A stretch of 64,000 bases of DNA from Enterobacteriaceae bacterium UBA5654 (GCA_002421005.1 DIJC01000020.1:207038-271037), one strand, 5' to 3'; counted from the first letter of the stretch, positions 35,448 to 44,574 are shown. The notes: generated by a model not told the origin, from the letters alone. Numbers and translations are program-made.

Positions 35448-36510
35448 GTAACGCTCAGAAGGGTGAGTAAATTTCTTGGTGAATAACTGGTGTTTGCAAT
35501 ACCGGTGTAATCCGCATCACCCGTTTTACGCGGCGGAAGCGTAAACTCTGTTCCCGTCGGTGCCAGACCGACTTCGCCATGCTGATAAAAAACTCGCTGA
35601 TATAAGTTAGGAATGCCCGTCGCAATAGTCTCAGGAATACCCCGCCAGCCAAAACCCTGGACGTTTTTCAGGGACACGACACCATCATTCGGGCAGAAGT
35701 AGTTATAAACCTTGCCGTTGTTATCGCGGGCATAAAGAGGATACTTACGTAACGGGTTATCGGACGCTTTACGCAATGCGCACGATCCTTCCATTTCCTT
35801 CAGTTCGGTTTCATCCAGTACCCCGCCTTTGTACTGCGCGGCCATCAGGCTACAGAAGTTTTTAAACGTCTTCTGACGAGCTTCATCCGTCTGGTGATGG
35901 CCGGGCAGTAAATCTTCGGCGGTGCGGGATTCCAGCGAATACGGGGAATGATTAAGGATCACGCAGTTAACAGGCTTTAAACCGGCTTGCACCACCAGCA
36001 TATTTGCCAACATGGTGATGATGGTGCCCTGGCTGTGCGCCACAACATTGATAACATCATCACGAGTTTCCAATGGTTGCCGAATTTGAATAATCAAATC
36101 AGCCAGACGTTGGGCGGCAAAAAACTGATAGATGCGATGCGGGTTATCAAAGATAGGGTGCGTGAAGTCACCACCGTTTGCGTGCAGGGAAAAAAATCCC
36201 GTAGCCCCTAAAGCCACGCCACCAGCGCCAGGTCCCAGCATATCGGGGATATTGGTCGTGGCATTCGCGAACGTGCCGCCGCCTTTGGCAAAGTTCACTT
36301 CCAGCGCATTACCAAAATTATCATTCTGATATTTAAGCGTATTTTTCCCGTCGTTACCCAGATCGGCCTTTTTATCGGCGTTATCTTCCTGATACGCATC
36401 AAACGGCAGGTGAGCAGTATCTTTCATCTTGCCGACTTCCTCCCGATAACGCTTCTGATCGGTCACATAATCCTCATGCGTGACTGGTTTATATCCCCAG
36501 TAGAAGGGGA
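35333..36510 (-). pseudogene. Tle3-like T6SS lipase effector, internal fragment
   Basis: An alpha/beta-hydrolase fragment of about 350 codons. The nucleophile motif is NVVAHSQGTII, and a later part (KVYNYFCPNDGVVSLKNVQG) resembles the DUF3274 region of Tle3 phospholipases. The frame can be followed past its GTG (36466) to about 36510 as NGIPFYWGYKPVTHEDY, typical of the family, where it runs into vgrG in another phase. The N-terminal half is therefore missing. The last 35 or so residues overlap the downstream gene in another frame and look spurious, so the C-terminus may be lost too. Confidence 0.65.
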
Positions 36511-37698
36511 TACCGTTCCGGCTATCACCGGACGCGGCAGATAGTCCGGACGGAAGCTATAACCATTCAGATAAGGGATACCTTCGAGAGTGGCGCTGTA
36601 ATGCTGTGCGCGGCTGCCAGAGAGCGTCATCGCAGTGATGATGACGCCCGGCTTAAATCCGTCAGGAATGTTCCCCGTCGGGTGAAACATCACACCGGGC
36701 AACAGTGCCGGATCATTGGTTGTGACCCCCAGCACGCTCTGTTTATTCAGCAGACGTTCATAACGCAGTCGGGCGTAGAACGTGGCTGTTTCCGCCTCTT
36801 CCCCGTAAAAATCACCTGAAGCAAGATAGTGATCGGCATAGTGATACTGCTTCCCACTGGTGATTCCGTCAGGAATGTCATTACTGATAATGGTCTTATC
36901 CGCCTGGTGAGAAAGCGGATCGCGATAGTTGTAAGTGCGGACCAGCACATTTTCAGGAATAAGCTGATACTGTTCTTCCAGGTCGGTTATGTACTCTTCA
37001 TGGCTGGTCATACCGGAATGACGGACGTACGGCAGTTGCTTATTGCTGAAGACGTAGCGATGGCCCCCATCACCGAAAATAACCACCGTTTCACCCGGCA
37101 CTTTGTCGTGATTTTCAAAACGGAACCAGATCCCCACTTCAGCCAGCAGGCGACGGATAAACTGGAGATCGGTTTCCTTCCACTGGATAATCATTTCCCG
37201 GCTGGGATAGCTGTGGCTCAGCTGGTCAAAATCGATGTTGTAGCCGTCGAAGTGTCCGCTGTCCTTCATCAGTTGCGTGACGAGCTCAGGCACCGTCACA
37301 TTCATGTAGACAGCCGAACGGAAGTTTTTGTCCAGCAGCGCCAGTTCATGCTCCAGCACACACTCATACAGAGCTTGATCAGGGGACGATCTCAGGCGAG
37401 AAAACGACGTGATCACCCCGTTTATCTGGCGCACCGGCAACCAGCGCTGCTGGTTGTGCCAGTCTGCTTTCGGGTTAGGGGCACGCAGAATAAATTCAGC
37501 CAGCTGGTTGAGAACGTCTTTTACGACGATGTTCTGGTTAGGACTGGTGAAGCGGATGGTATAGCGATAGGGTTTACTGAGTGCTTCTTCACCGGAAAAA
37601 GAATGAATATCCGGTGAAACGGTTTTACTTCGTGGAAAATACAGCAAATAGCGGTTTAAGGTATCCTGCTGCTGCGCCGTATCAGATCGTCCTGACAT
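36463..37698 (-). pseudogene. vgrG: VgrG N-terminal part (T6SS spike), truncated
   Basis: About 400 residues of the gp27-like base of VgrG: YLLYFPRSKTVSPDIHSFSGEEAL, the domain with WKETDLQFIRRLLAEVGIWF, and the end RPVIAGTV. Intact VgrG then continues into the gp5-like OB fold and beta-helix needle, which are absent. Instead the frame reads about 15 unrelated residues from the lipase gene and stops. The start is taken at 37698, where AAGGAT precedes ATG; the frame opens at 37779. It is non-functional as a spike. Confidence 0.8.
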
Positions 37699-37892
37699 AA
37701 CCAAATATCCTTTTTGTATAATACTTCCCCGAATAATACTCCCGTAAAGTGTGGGTGGAAACATCGTTTCAGAATACAAATCAAAATGTTAAAAAACAAC
37801 AAACATTCAAAGATAAAATAACTAACAGCATCACATTCACTTAATAAATGAATAAGCCATAATCCATCACTATTGATGATTTTTAATTGTCG

Positions 37893-38126
37893 TCACATAG
37901 GCCAGCAGGACAAACAAAATCGCATAAGCACTAAAAACACTACTGACCATTGTGACAGGGGCGGAAGCGGCTGAAGAATCATGGAGGTAAAAATGCCGAC
38001 TACGCACATAAATGCAACCAGAAGAGGAAAAAGCAAAAGCCACAGTTTTATTCTTGCCGCATTTTTCTCTTTCAAAACAATCCTGTGCCCACTGTCATAA
38101 TGCTCAAATAACCAGGCATTTTGCAT
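37893..38126 (-). CDS. Small membrane protein, unknown
   Basis: A 77-residue frame beginning MQNAWLFEHYDSGHRIVLKEK, then a hydrophobic helix (about 28-52) and a second hydrophobic end (VVFLVLMRFCLSCWP). It is not recognised. It starts within the 3' end of the upstream 51-codon frame in another phase and has no strong ribosome site, so the two may be halves of one frameshifted gene. The 194 bases between it and vgrG hold no gene. Confidence 0.4.
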   Translation of the reverse strand: MQNAWLFEHYDSGHRIVLKEKNAARIKLWLLLFPLLVAFMCVVGIFTSMILQPLPPLSQWSVVFLVLMRFCLSCWPM

Positions 38127-38259
38127 GATTGATATGCCCCAGCGTATCGAGCCACGCCTTTTGTTGACGCCTGCCAGGAAAAAAGTACATCCAGCAATAA
38201 TTAAACAGCGACGTCACAACCTTTGTACTCCCCGGCATTCCGCTCATTTCTTTCTCCAT
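38104..38259 (-). CDS. Short unknown ORF upstream of the 77-residue frame
   Basis: A 51-residue frame, MEKEMSGMPGSTKVV..., with an aromatic hydrophobic patch (LFNYCWMYFFPG) and then a polar end. It overlaps the following frame by 23 bases. It is not recognised; it could be a real small protein or the 5' half of a broken gene. The island context favours the latter. Confidence 0.3.
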   Translation of the reverse strand: MEKEMSGMPGSTKVVTSLFNYCWMYFFPGRRQQKAWLDTLGHINHAKCLVI

Positions 38260-38278
38260 AACTTCGCTCTCGTTTCGA

Positions 38279-38896
38279 TCAAAATTTCATGGATGGAAAA
38301 GTGAAATAGTCACGATAATCAATCTCCATCACGCGACTGAACGCGATGTTCACCTCATCCGATAATTTTTGAATTCTCGTAAACGACAATCTGAACACGC
38401 CGATTTCGTGGATATAATCAGTATGTTCAGTCAGCGGAATTAACCGGGTGGATAGTTTTTGCAGGCAAAGAGATGCTTCATCGCAAAATGTGATCAATGC
38501 CAATTAAAACAACGGGTGCGCCTCAGGTTTAATTTTCACCCCACGGCGGATCACCAGCGCATAACGCGCGAAAAACTGGAGTTTTATCTGGTGAATGTTA
38601 TTTGTCAGAATCAGGCACTGCCTTTCGACCTCATTTTTCTGGCGCGAAAAAGCGTCATCATTTTCAACAGCCACCATCAGAGCCATGCATTGCGCCACAC
38701 TCAACTGAAAATCCAGCAGACCCGGCAAAAGCAGGTGCAACTCGTCATAGAAACGATTGGTCGCATCATGCGCCCTCTCCAGATCCCTGCGACGCAGCCA
38801 ACGCCATGCCAGTATCAAACCACCTGGCGCTCCTGTTGTTGTGGCAAGATCGCTGATAACTGATGTAATCGTCCCAATGGTTTCCAAAGATGGCAT
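38279..38896 (-). pseudogene. Unknown 205-codon gene interrupted by an in-frame TAA
   Basis: Codons 1-130 (MPSLETIGTITSVISDL...EAHPLF) are followed by TAA at 38506-38504. The very same frame then stays open for 74 more codons (LALITFCDEASLCLQKL...FPSMKF). Both halves have similar helical, Leu-rich composition, so a single nonsense change in one gene is the simplest reading. The alternative, restart at the TTG right after the stop, lacks a ribosome site. The family is not recognised. Confidence 0.55.
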
Positions 38897-38910
38897 TAGC
38901 TCAGATCCGT

Positions 38911-39166
38911 TTATCGTAAAGCCCCAGCTTCCGGGGCAATCGTGCGGCGGTAAGCGGCCTGCGGCAGGGTCGGCATAATGAAGGTGACGTTCTTCATTAG
39001 CTTCACCGCACGGTTATACAGCCCCTCGTCACGCACCAGTGCAGGCTGATGGTGAATATCCATCACGAACAGATAAGTATCCTGCAACAGGGTGTCGATA
39101 TAAACGCGGGCACTGCCACTGAATGCGGAATGAGATGAACTGGCTGACAAATCCAAAATAAGTCAC
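38911..39166 (-). pseudogene. N-terminal fragment, probably TssL/DotU
   Basis: VYIDTLLQDTYLFVMDIHHQP, then LYNRAVKLMKNV, resembles the opening of TssL (DotU) proteins, membrane anchors of the type VI baseplate. The similarity stops after about 60 residues; the rest reads MPTLPQAAYRRTIAPEAGALR and ends. The frame is closed just upstream by TGA and begins only at TTG codons, so the real start is also unclear. Assignment is tentative, supported by the VgrG and lipase fragments nearby. Confidence 0.5.
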
Positions 39167-39382
39167 ATCCGCATTTTATCTGACGTTGACTGATATCAGG
39201 CAATCTTTACTGCACAGTCCGGGAACATCAATTTCTTGCGCAATTAATTCACGAGATGAATGAAAGTGTTGACATATATTTGCATGGTGTTTATATGATT
39301 CGTTTTTTAAATCGACATAAGAAATTTCAGGTCTTAAAACATAGATAATAACAGCGGTGCCCTGTCGTTTTTTTATAACGGG

Positions 39383-39590
39383 TTAGATTCTGGCATGTAG
39401 CTGAAAGAACGTATCGGACTCTGCTGCAGTAGTGAGTTTTACAGCCTGCCAGCCACAACGATTCAGAGGTATCTGAAACCCTCCAACTGCACCCGATATT
39501 CGTACCTGTACTGGAAGAACCTGCGTCCCATCAGCATCAAATCCCACATCAAGGGATGATTTCAGGACACCTACTGAACACGATTTTATC
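39383..39590 (-). pseudogene. Unassigned gene fragment at the right island edge
   Basis: On the minus strand a stop-ended frame encodes about 65 residues with protein-like composition: SSLDVGFDADGTQVLPVQVR, SGAVGGFQIPLNRCGWQAVK, then TTAAESDTFFQLHARI. No start codon with a ribosome site is seen. It looks like the last part of a beta-rich protein. I cannot name the family. The rest of the gap (39167-39382) is AT-rich with nothing recognisable. Confidence 0.4.
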
Positions 39591-39618
39591 CATATAAAAC
39601 ATATTGATAATTATCACA

Positions 39619-39634
39619 TTCGAATCCTGTAGGG
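39619..39634 (+). repeat. Right attachment repeat of the argU island
   Basis: An exact copy of the 16 bases TTCGAATCCTGTAGGG of the tRNA 3' end, 5.58 kb downstream in the same orientation. It ends in GGCCATAA instead of CGTACCA, so it is not part of a tRNA. Confidence 0.8.
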
Positions 39635-39741
39635 GCCATAAATTTTACTCTCTCAGGGTCTACTCACGTCGATTAAAATCCACACCTGAATGGGGGCATT
39701 CCTGGGTTCAATAAAGTCGATGCCCCCAAATTTGTTCCCGT

Positions 39742-41187
39742 TTACCGGTGAATGACCTGCCCGGCTGATTGATGGCGAATTTCACCATCATCCCAGGCCA
39801 GGTGGCCATTGACCCATACCTTCTCAATACCTTCAGCCCGGGTACACGGCTGCGCAAAAGTGGCGCTGTCCTGTACCGTCTGCGGGTTAAACAGGACCAT
39901 GTCGGCATAATACCCGGCGGCAATCCGCCCGCGACGGTCGATACCCAGCTCAGTAGCGGGAAGGCCGCTCATCTTATTGACCGCCGTGTGCAGCGGGAAC
40001 AGCGCCAGTTCACGACTGTAATGACCCAGCACGCGGGGGAAAGTACTCCATAAGCGCGGGTGCGGATGGTTATCGTGCGGCATGCCGTCAGAGCCGATCA
40101 TCGTCGGCGGGAAAGCCAGAATACGCTGGACATCGTCCTCATCCATCATGAAATAGATAGCCCCGGCGGGCATTAGCCGTTGTGCCGCCTCTTCATCGCT
40201 AACGTCCCATTCGGCCGCAATCTCCGCCAGCAGCCGTCCGGCAAGCTGTGGATACGGCGTCGACCAGCTCACCAGCACCTTTGCCGCTCTTGCGATAAAT
40301 GCCGGGTTTAAGGTTGTGGATGAGGCGTTATAGGGGTAACAATCCAGCGATACCGGCTGGCGAGCGCGGGCGGCCTTAATACTGGCGAGCGTTTCCCGCG
40401 AACGGCCATGGTTTTTCACGCCGGCTAATTTATGGTGAGAGATCAATACTCTCACCCCCAACCGACGACCAATCTCATAGGTTTCATCAAGTGAGTCCAG
40501 CACTGCTTCAGCCTCGTTACGCATATGGGTCGCGTAGAATGCCCCATAGCGCGCCAGGGGCTCAGCCACCGCAACAATCTCATCAATAGTGGCAGCCCGT
40601 GCGGGCGGATAAAAAGTCCCGGTCGAGAAACCAAACGCACCGGCGGCAAGAGACTCTTCAAGCAGTTCCCGCATCCGGGAACACTCGTCCTCACTGGCGC
40701 TACGGTCCAGAGAATCCCCCATCACGCCGGCCCGCAGCGTCGTATGCCCCACCATACAGGCGGCGTTGACGGCAATACCGCTACTGGTCAGCTCCGCCAG
40801 ATAGTCGGAAAAATGGGGGAAGCGCAGCCATTCAGGCGTCGCTATCAGATCCAGTGGCGCGGGAACGTTCGCCATCCGTGCAGGGGCCAGGCTCAGGCCG
40901 CAGTTGCCGGTAATCACCGTCGTCACGCCCTGGGACAGCTTCGCGGTCATCATCCCCGGCATTAACAGCGCCCGGTCGTCATGGGTATGAACATCAATAA
41001 ACCCCGGCGCCAGCGCCAGACCGTGCCCCTCAATGATATGCTCCCCGGCCAGCGAGCCCGGTGAGCCTGTGGCCGTAATATATTCGCCAGCAATCGCCAC
41101 ATCCGCGGGTACCGGCGGCTCGCCACCGCCATCAAACAGCAGCACGTTACGAATCACCAGCGCCTTACTGCGTATAGCCTCATTCAT
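39742..41187 (-). CDS. N-acyl-D-amino-acid deacylase (D-aminoacylase) family amidohydrolase
   Basis: A 481-residue amidohydrolase of the D-aminoacylase/dihydroorotase-like group. The metal site begins DVHTHDDRALL. The family cysteine is in TGNCGLSLAP, further histidines in ATHMRNEAE and ISHHKLAG, and the late Asp in GSDGMPHDNHPHPRL. Such enzymes cut N-acyl groups from D-amino acids, giving free D-amino acid and a carboxylate. It is last in the minus-strand operon, so deacylation may feed the other enzymes. The frame begins at a GTG (41199), but GGAG precedes the ATG at 41187. Confidence 0.85.
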   Translation of the reverse strand: MNEAIRSKALVIRNVLLFDGGGEPPVPADVAIAGEYITATGSPGSLAGEHIIEGHGLALAPGFIDVHTHDDRALLMPGMMTAKLSQGVTTVITGNCGLSLAPARMANVPAPLDLIATPEWLRFPHFSDYLAELTSSGIAVNAACMVGHTTLRAGVMGDSLDRSASEDECSRMRELLEESLAAGAFGFSTGTFYPPARAATIDEIVAVAEPLARYGAFYATHMRNEAEAVLDSLDETYEIGRRLGVRVLISHHKLAGVKNHGRSRETLASIKAARARQPVSLDCYPYNASSTTLNPAFIARAAKVLVSWSTPYPQLAGRLLAEIAAEWDVSDEEAAQRLMPAGAIYFMMDEDDVQRILAFPPTMIGSDGMPHDNHPHPRLWSTFPRVLGHYSRELALFPLHTAVNKMSGLPATELGIDRRGRIAAGYYADMVLFNPQTVQDSATFAQPCTRAEGIEKVWVNGHLAWDDGEIRHQSAGQVIHR

Positions 41188-41200
41188 CGACTTCTCCACG

Positions 41201-41986
41201 TTAAAGAGAGGGGATCATGCCGCCGTCAACCCGCAACACGCTGCCGGTGATGAACGACGCCTGCTGACTGGCAAGGAAGGCTGCCGCAGCACCATACTCA
41301 TCCGGACGGCCATAGCGCCCGACCGGGATCGTCTGCTGGCTGTTGCTACGTACCGTCTCAACGCTGACGCCTTCACGCCCGGCGCGCGCGGCGTCAAGCT
41401 GACCAACGCGCTCGGTGGCAATGCGCCCCGGCACCAGCACGTTCGCTGTAATTCCGCTGGGGGCGACTTCCGCGGCCAGTGTTTTCGACCAGCCCAACAG
41501 CGCCATACGCAGCGTATTTGACACCCCCAGCCGGGCAATTGGCGCGACCACGCCGGAAGAGGTACTGGTAATAATGCGCCCCCATCCCTCCGCATGCATA
41601 TCGGGAAGCACCTTATCGGTTAACTGAATCAGCGAACTGACCATTGCGCTAAACTGCTCTTGCCAGATCTCCGCATTAACGCCAGAGGCGGTGGAAGGGG
41701 CGGGACCGCCAGAGTTATTCACCAGAATAGTGATCGTACCGAAGCGCTGACGGATCTCGCCAAGTACCGCATCAAAGGTCTGCGGATTTGCCAGATCCAG
41801 CTGCCAGGCCCGGGCTTCCCCTCCGGCCTGCGTAATGAGCGCCACCGTTTCCGCCAGCTTTTCTTTATTGCGCCCGGTTACCGCGACCTTCACGCCTTCA
41901 GCGGCCAGCGCCTGGGCTATAGCGCGACCTAAGCCGCTTCCCGCACCGCACACCAGCGCCGTTTTTCCGCTAATCATAAAATCCAT
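41201..41986 (-). CDS. SDR-family oxidoreductase with atypical catalytic residues
   Basis: A 261-residue short-chain dehydrogenase. The cofactor loop is CGAGSGLGRAIA and the mid motif is NNSGGP rather than NNAG. The serine lies in STSSGV. Where YxxxK is expected, the sequence reads ARLGVSNTLRMALLGWSK, with no tyrosine. A subset of SDR proteins has this SNxxR pattern, so reduction chemistry cannot be assumed. Its ATG overlaps the stop of the upstream aldolase gene (TAATG), a sign of coupled translation. Confidence 0.85.
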   Translation of the reverse strand: MDFMISGKTALVCGAGSGLGRAIAQALAAEGVKVAVTGRNKEKLAETVALITQAGGEARAWQLDLANPQTFDAVLGEIRQRFGTITILVNNSGGPAPSTASGVNAEIWQEQFSAMVSSLIQLTDKVLPDMHAEGWGRIITSTSSGVVAPIARLGVSNTLRMALLGWSKTLAAEVAPSGITANVLVPGRIATERVGQLDAARAGREGVSVETVRSNSQQTIPVGRYGRPDEYGAAAAFLASQQASFITGSVLRVDGGMIPSL

Positions 41987-42924
41987 TAGTTCAGCCCCTT
42001 ATCTGCCAGTTTACGTTCCAGGCGAGCCATCAGCCCGCTCAGTTCCTGTAGGTCGATGCGGTCGAGAACCGGCCCCGGCTGGCGGACGGCGGCGCTTTTT
42101 ATCGCCCCGCGCCGACGCAGCGCCTCTTTGCGCAGCCCCAGCCCAATGCCGTACTGAAACTCATGGCGCAGCAACGGCAGGTAGCAATCGAAAATATCTT
42201 CGCCGTGGCCCGGGTTACCCTCGGCATAGGCCTGGCACACCTGTACCAGCATTTCCGGCCAGGCAAAGCCGGTCATCGCCCCGTCAGCCCCGCGCGCCAG
42301 CTCCTGCGGCAAAAAGAGCCCGCCATTACCCACCAGCACGCTGATACGGCGCAGCCCGAGAGCCTCGCTCTGACTGCGGAGCTGGCTAAGTTTGCGCATT
42401 CCCGGCAAATCTTCGTGCTTAAGCATCACGATTTGCGGCAGCGCCTCAATTAAGCGCAGCATGACCGGAACGGAGGTGTGAACCCTGGTCGATTGCGGGA
42501 AGTCCTGTAAACAAATGGGCACCTCGTTGCCAAGCAATTGCGCCACGCTTAAATAGTAGTTTTCCACCTGCGGGTCGGTTGCCAGATTCGGGCCCGGTGC
42601 CAGCATGACCCCCGCAGCGCCGTTATCCATCGCCGTTTTCGCCAGACGTTCTACATGACGATGGGAAGCATGACTGACGCCGACCACCACCGGTACTTGT
42701 CCGTTTACCCGCGCCAGTACCCGTTGCATGAAGCTTAACGCTTCCTCTTCGGTAAGCTTATGCGCCTCGCCCATCATGCCGAGGATGGTGATCCCGCTAA
42801 CGCCTTTTTCGAGATAGAAGTCGATCAGGCTGTCCGCGCTGGCTAAATCCAGCTCGCCGTGGTCAGTAAACGGCGTGGCGGAAATAATGTATACGCCGTT
42901 TGCTTGTTCGTTCAGTTTGCTCAT
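41986..42924 (-). CDS. DHDPS/NAL-family lyase lacking the usual Tyr (paralogue 1)
   Basis: A 312-residue TIM-barrel protein of the dihydrodipicolinate synthase/N-acetylneuraminate lyase family. The Schiff-base lysine is K169 in IVMLKHED. The GTTGE motif is GMMGE (49-53), and the YNxP tyrosine position reads QDFP (140-143), so the proton-relay Thr and Tyr are replaced. It therefore should not be DapA; it may do a different aldol or decarboxylation/dehydration step on a 2-oxo acid. It is cotranscribed between gntR and the SDR gene. Confidence 0.85.
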   Translation of the reverse strand: MSKLNEQANGVYIISATPFTDHGELDLASADSLIDFYLEKGVSGITILGMMGEAHKLTEEEALSFMQRVLARVNGQVPVVVGVSHASHRHVERLAKTAMDNGAAGVMLAPGPNLATDPQVENYYLSVAQLLGNEVPICLQDFPQSTRVHTSVPVMLRLIEALPQIVMLKHEDLPGMRKLSQLRSQSEALGLRRISVLVGNGGLFLPQELARGADGAMTGFAWPEMLVQVCQAYAEGNPGHGEDIFDCYLPLLRHEFQYGIGLGLRKEALRRRGAIKSAAVRQPGPVLDRIDLQELSGLMARLERKLADKGLN

Positions 42925-42940
42925 TACCTTTCTTCCCTAC

Positions 42941-43618
42941 TCAGATTGCCGTAAATCGGGCTACGATACCGGCCCGCGCCTGGGTCAGATGAAAGACCAT
43001 CGCTTCTCTGGCCCCCGACGCATCACCGACGTGAATGCGTTCCATCAGCGCGATATGCTCCTGGCAGCCGGGCTCGAAGCGAGCGACGGTGCTGTTCTGG
43101 TCAAAGGTGCGCGCTTTAATGCGTAAATCAAAAATCATGCTCTCAAGCATGGCGTTACCGCAGTGGGCAGCAATGGTCTGGTGAACCAGGTTATCGATAC
43201 GATGGTTCTCAGAGGCGGAAAAATCCCGCGCCTGTCGATGGGCGGTCAGTGCGCTAATCACCGATTGCGCCTGTACCGTCGGCATACGGGTTGCGGCGGC
43301 GAACGCCGCTTCCCCCTCAAGCAGAATGCGCAGTTGCAGGATCTCCAGATACTCGCGGAGCGTGGGCTCTTTCACGATGAGCTGCCCGCGTCCGCCCCGG
43401 ATGGCGAAGCCGCCGCCGACCAGACGGCTGAAGGCTTCACGCAGCGGCGTGCGCGACACCCCCAGCGCAGCCGCCAGCGCTCGCTCCTGCAACGGCATGT
43501 TGGTGGGGATCCGTCCCTGCTGGATCATTTCCAGTAGCTGCCGATAGGTCGCTTCTGTGAGATCCTCGCTGCCCGGATTGAGGAAAATATTGTCTACATC
43601 AGTCTGTGTTTCACTCAT
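42941..43618 (-). CDS. GntR-family regulator with FCD domain
   Basis: A 225-residue FadR-subfamily regulator. The winged helix has LQERALAAALGVSRTPLREAFSRL. An all-helical FCD ligand domain follows, with histidines in LVHQTIAAH, QEHIAL and FHLTQAR suited to a metal site that holds carboxylate effectors. Its ATG overlaps the pxpC stop. It is the only regulator in the cluster and probably binds the palindrome at 49209-49220 between the two divergent operons. Confidence 0.9.
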   Translation of the reverse strand: MSETQTDVDNIFLNPGSEDLTEATYRQLLEMIQQGRIPTNMPLQERALAAALGVSRTPLREAFSRLVGGGFAIRGGRGQLIVKEPTLREYLEILQLRILLEGEAAFAAATRMPTVQAQSVISALTAHRQARDFSASENHRIDNLVHQTIAAHCGNAMLESMIFDLRIKARTFDQNSTVARFEPGCQEHIALMERIHVGDASGAREAMVFHLTQARAGIVARFTAI

Positions 43619-44574
43619 AGCCAGCTCACTTCCGTTGATTGAATATGCTGTAAACAGGCAGCGATGCCCTTTTGCAAACGCTGCCAGCGTGCAACGCCTT
43701 CCGGTACGGTGACCGCACGAAACGCCACGCTCTGCCCCGGCCTCAGTTGCCCAACGCGCGGCAGATCCGCCCCAATTAAGGTGGCGATTTTGGGATACCC
43801 CCCGGTGGTCTGACGATCGTGCAGCGCAATAATCGGCTGACCATTACCGGGAATCTGAATGCTCCCGGGCACCACCGCATCGGAAACCATATCGGCCCCG
43901 TACACATGCGCCAGCGCAGGCCCCACCATCCGGTATCCCATTCGGTCCGCATGGGCGCTAACCCGATAGCGACCCTGTAAAAACGTGAGTAGCGAAGCTT
44001 CGGTGAAGGCCTCCTGCTGCGGCCCCATCACCACGGATAGCGGGCCGCTGGTGTACAACGTTGTCAGATGCGCGTGCAAACAGCGGCGGCGTCCGATATC
44101 GGTTTGTTCCGCCAGCGGCAAGCGATCGCCTTTTGCCAGCGCCCGCCCATTCAGGCCGCCCAGCGATGCCCTGCTCAGCGTGGCACGGCTGCCTAGGACA
44201 GGTTGCGTAGCGATACCGCCAGCGAAAGTGAGATAGGCGCGCAGCCCGCGCTGTATGCGTCCAACAACCAGTTCACTGCCCTGGGCCAGCCGGTGACCGA
44301 CCCAGGGTTCCAGCACCCGACCCTCCGCCTGCGCTTCGACCGCACCGCCGAGACACACGATGCATTCACCCCCCATTACCCGGTATCGCCCACCCAGCGC
44401 CGTTAATTCCAGGGCCGCGCACTCCGGTCCGTTGCCAACGACGGCATTCGCTAATCGAAACGCAATCATGTCCATGGGCCCGGATGCCGGTACGCCCAGA
44501 TGGGCAAAACCACAGCGTCCCTTATCCTGCACGGTGGTCAATAATCCTGGAGAAATCACTTCCAGCCAGCGCAT
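43615..44574 (-). CDS. pxpC: 5-oxoprolinase subunit PxpC (biotin-dependent carboxyltransferase-like)
   Basis: A 319-residue protein of the KipA/PxpC family, beginning with WLEVISPGLLTTVQDKGR and GVPASGPMD, the family hallmark. With PxpA and PxpB it hydrolyses 5-oxoproline (pyroglutamate) to glutamate using ATP. The ATG at 44574 overlaps the pxpB stop (TGATG). The cluster context differs from the housekeeping pxp genes of E. coli, so the true substrate may be a substituted oxoproline. Confidence 0.88.
   Translation of the reverse strand: MRWLEVISPGLLTTVQDKGRCGFAHLGVPASGPMDMIAFRLANAVVGNGPECAALELTALGGRYRVMGGECIVCLGGAVEAQAEGRVLEPWVGHRLAQGSELVVGRIQRGLRAYLTFAGGIATQPVLGSRATLSRASLGGLNGRALAKGDRLPLAEQTDIGRRRCLHAHLTTLYTSGPLSVVMGPQQEAFTEASLLTFLQGRYRVSAHADRMGYRMVGPALAHVYGADMVSDAVVPGSIQIPGNGQPIIALHDRQTTGGYPKIATLIGADLPRVGQLRPGQSVAFRAVTVPEGVARWQRLQKGIAACLQHIQSTEVSWL

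Larger units (their letters stand above)
34039..39634. mobile_element. Decayed 5.6-kb genomic island in argU with type VI secretion remnants
   Basis: The element is bounded by exact 16-bp direct repeats of the tRNA 3' end. It contains an integrase tail next to the tRNA and only truncated or fused genes: an AT-rich membrane protein, a putative immunity protein, the middle of a Tle3-like lipase, the head of VgrG, small unknown genes, a gene with an internal stop, a TssL-like head and an unassigned fragment. I infer a T6SS effector module brought in by an integrative element and then cut down by several deletions. With no intact integrase it should not move by itself. Confidence 0.75.

Noticed and set aside
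38602..38978. Plus-strand frames across 38602-38978
   Set aside because: Antisense to the interrupted 205-codon gene, with no start signals.
39691..39728. TGGGGGCAT...ATGCCCCCA inverted repeat near the end of the deacylase gene
   Set aside because: A 9-bp stem with a 20-base loop and no T-run; too weak to call a terminator, and it does not fold as a tRNA.
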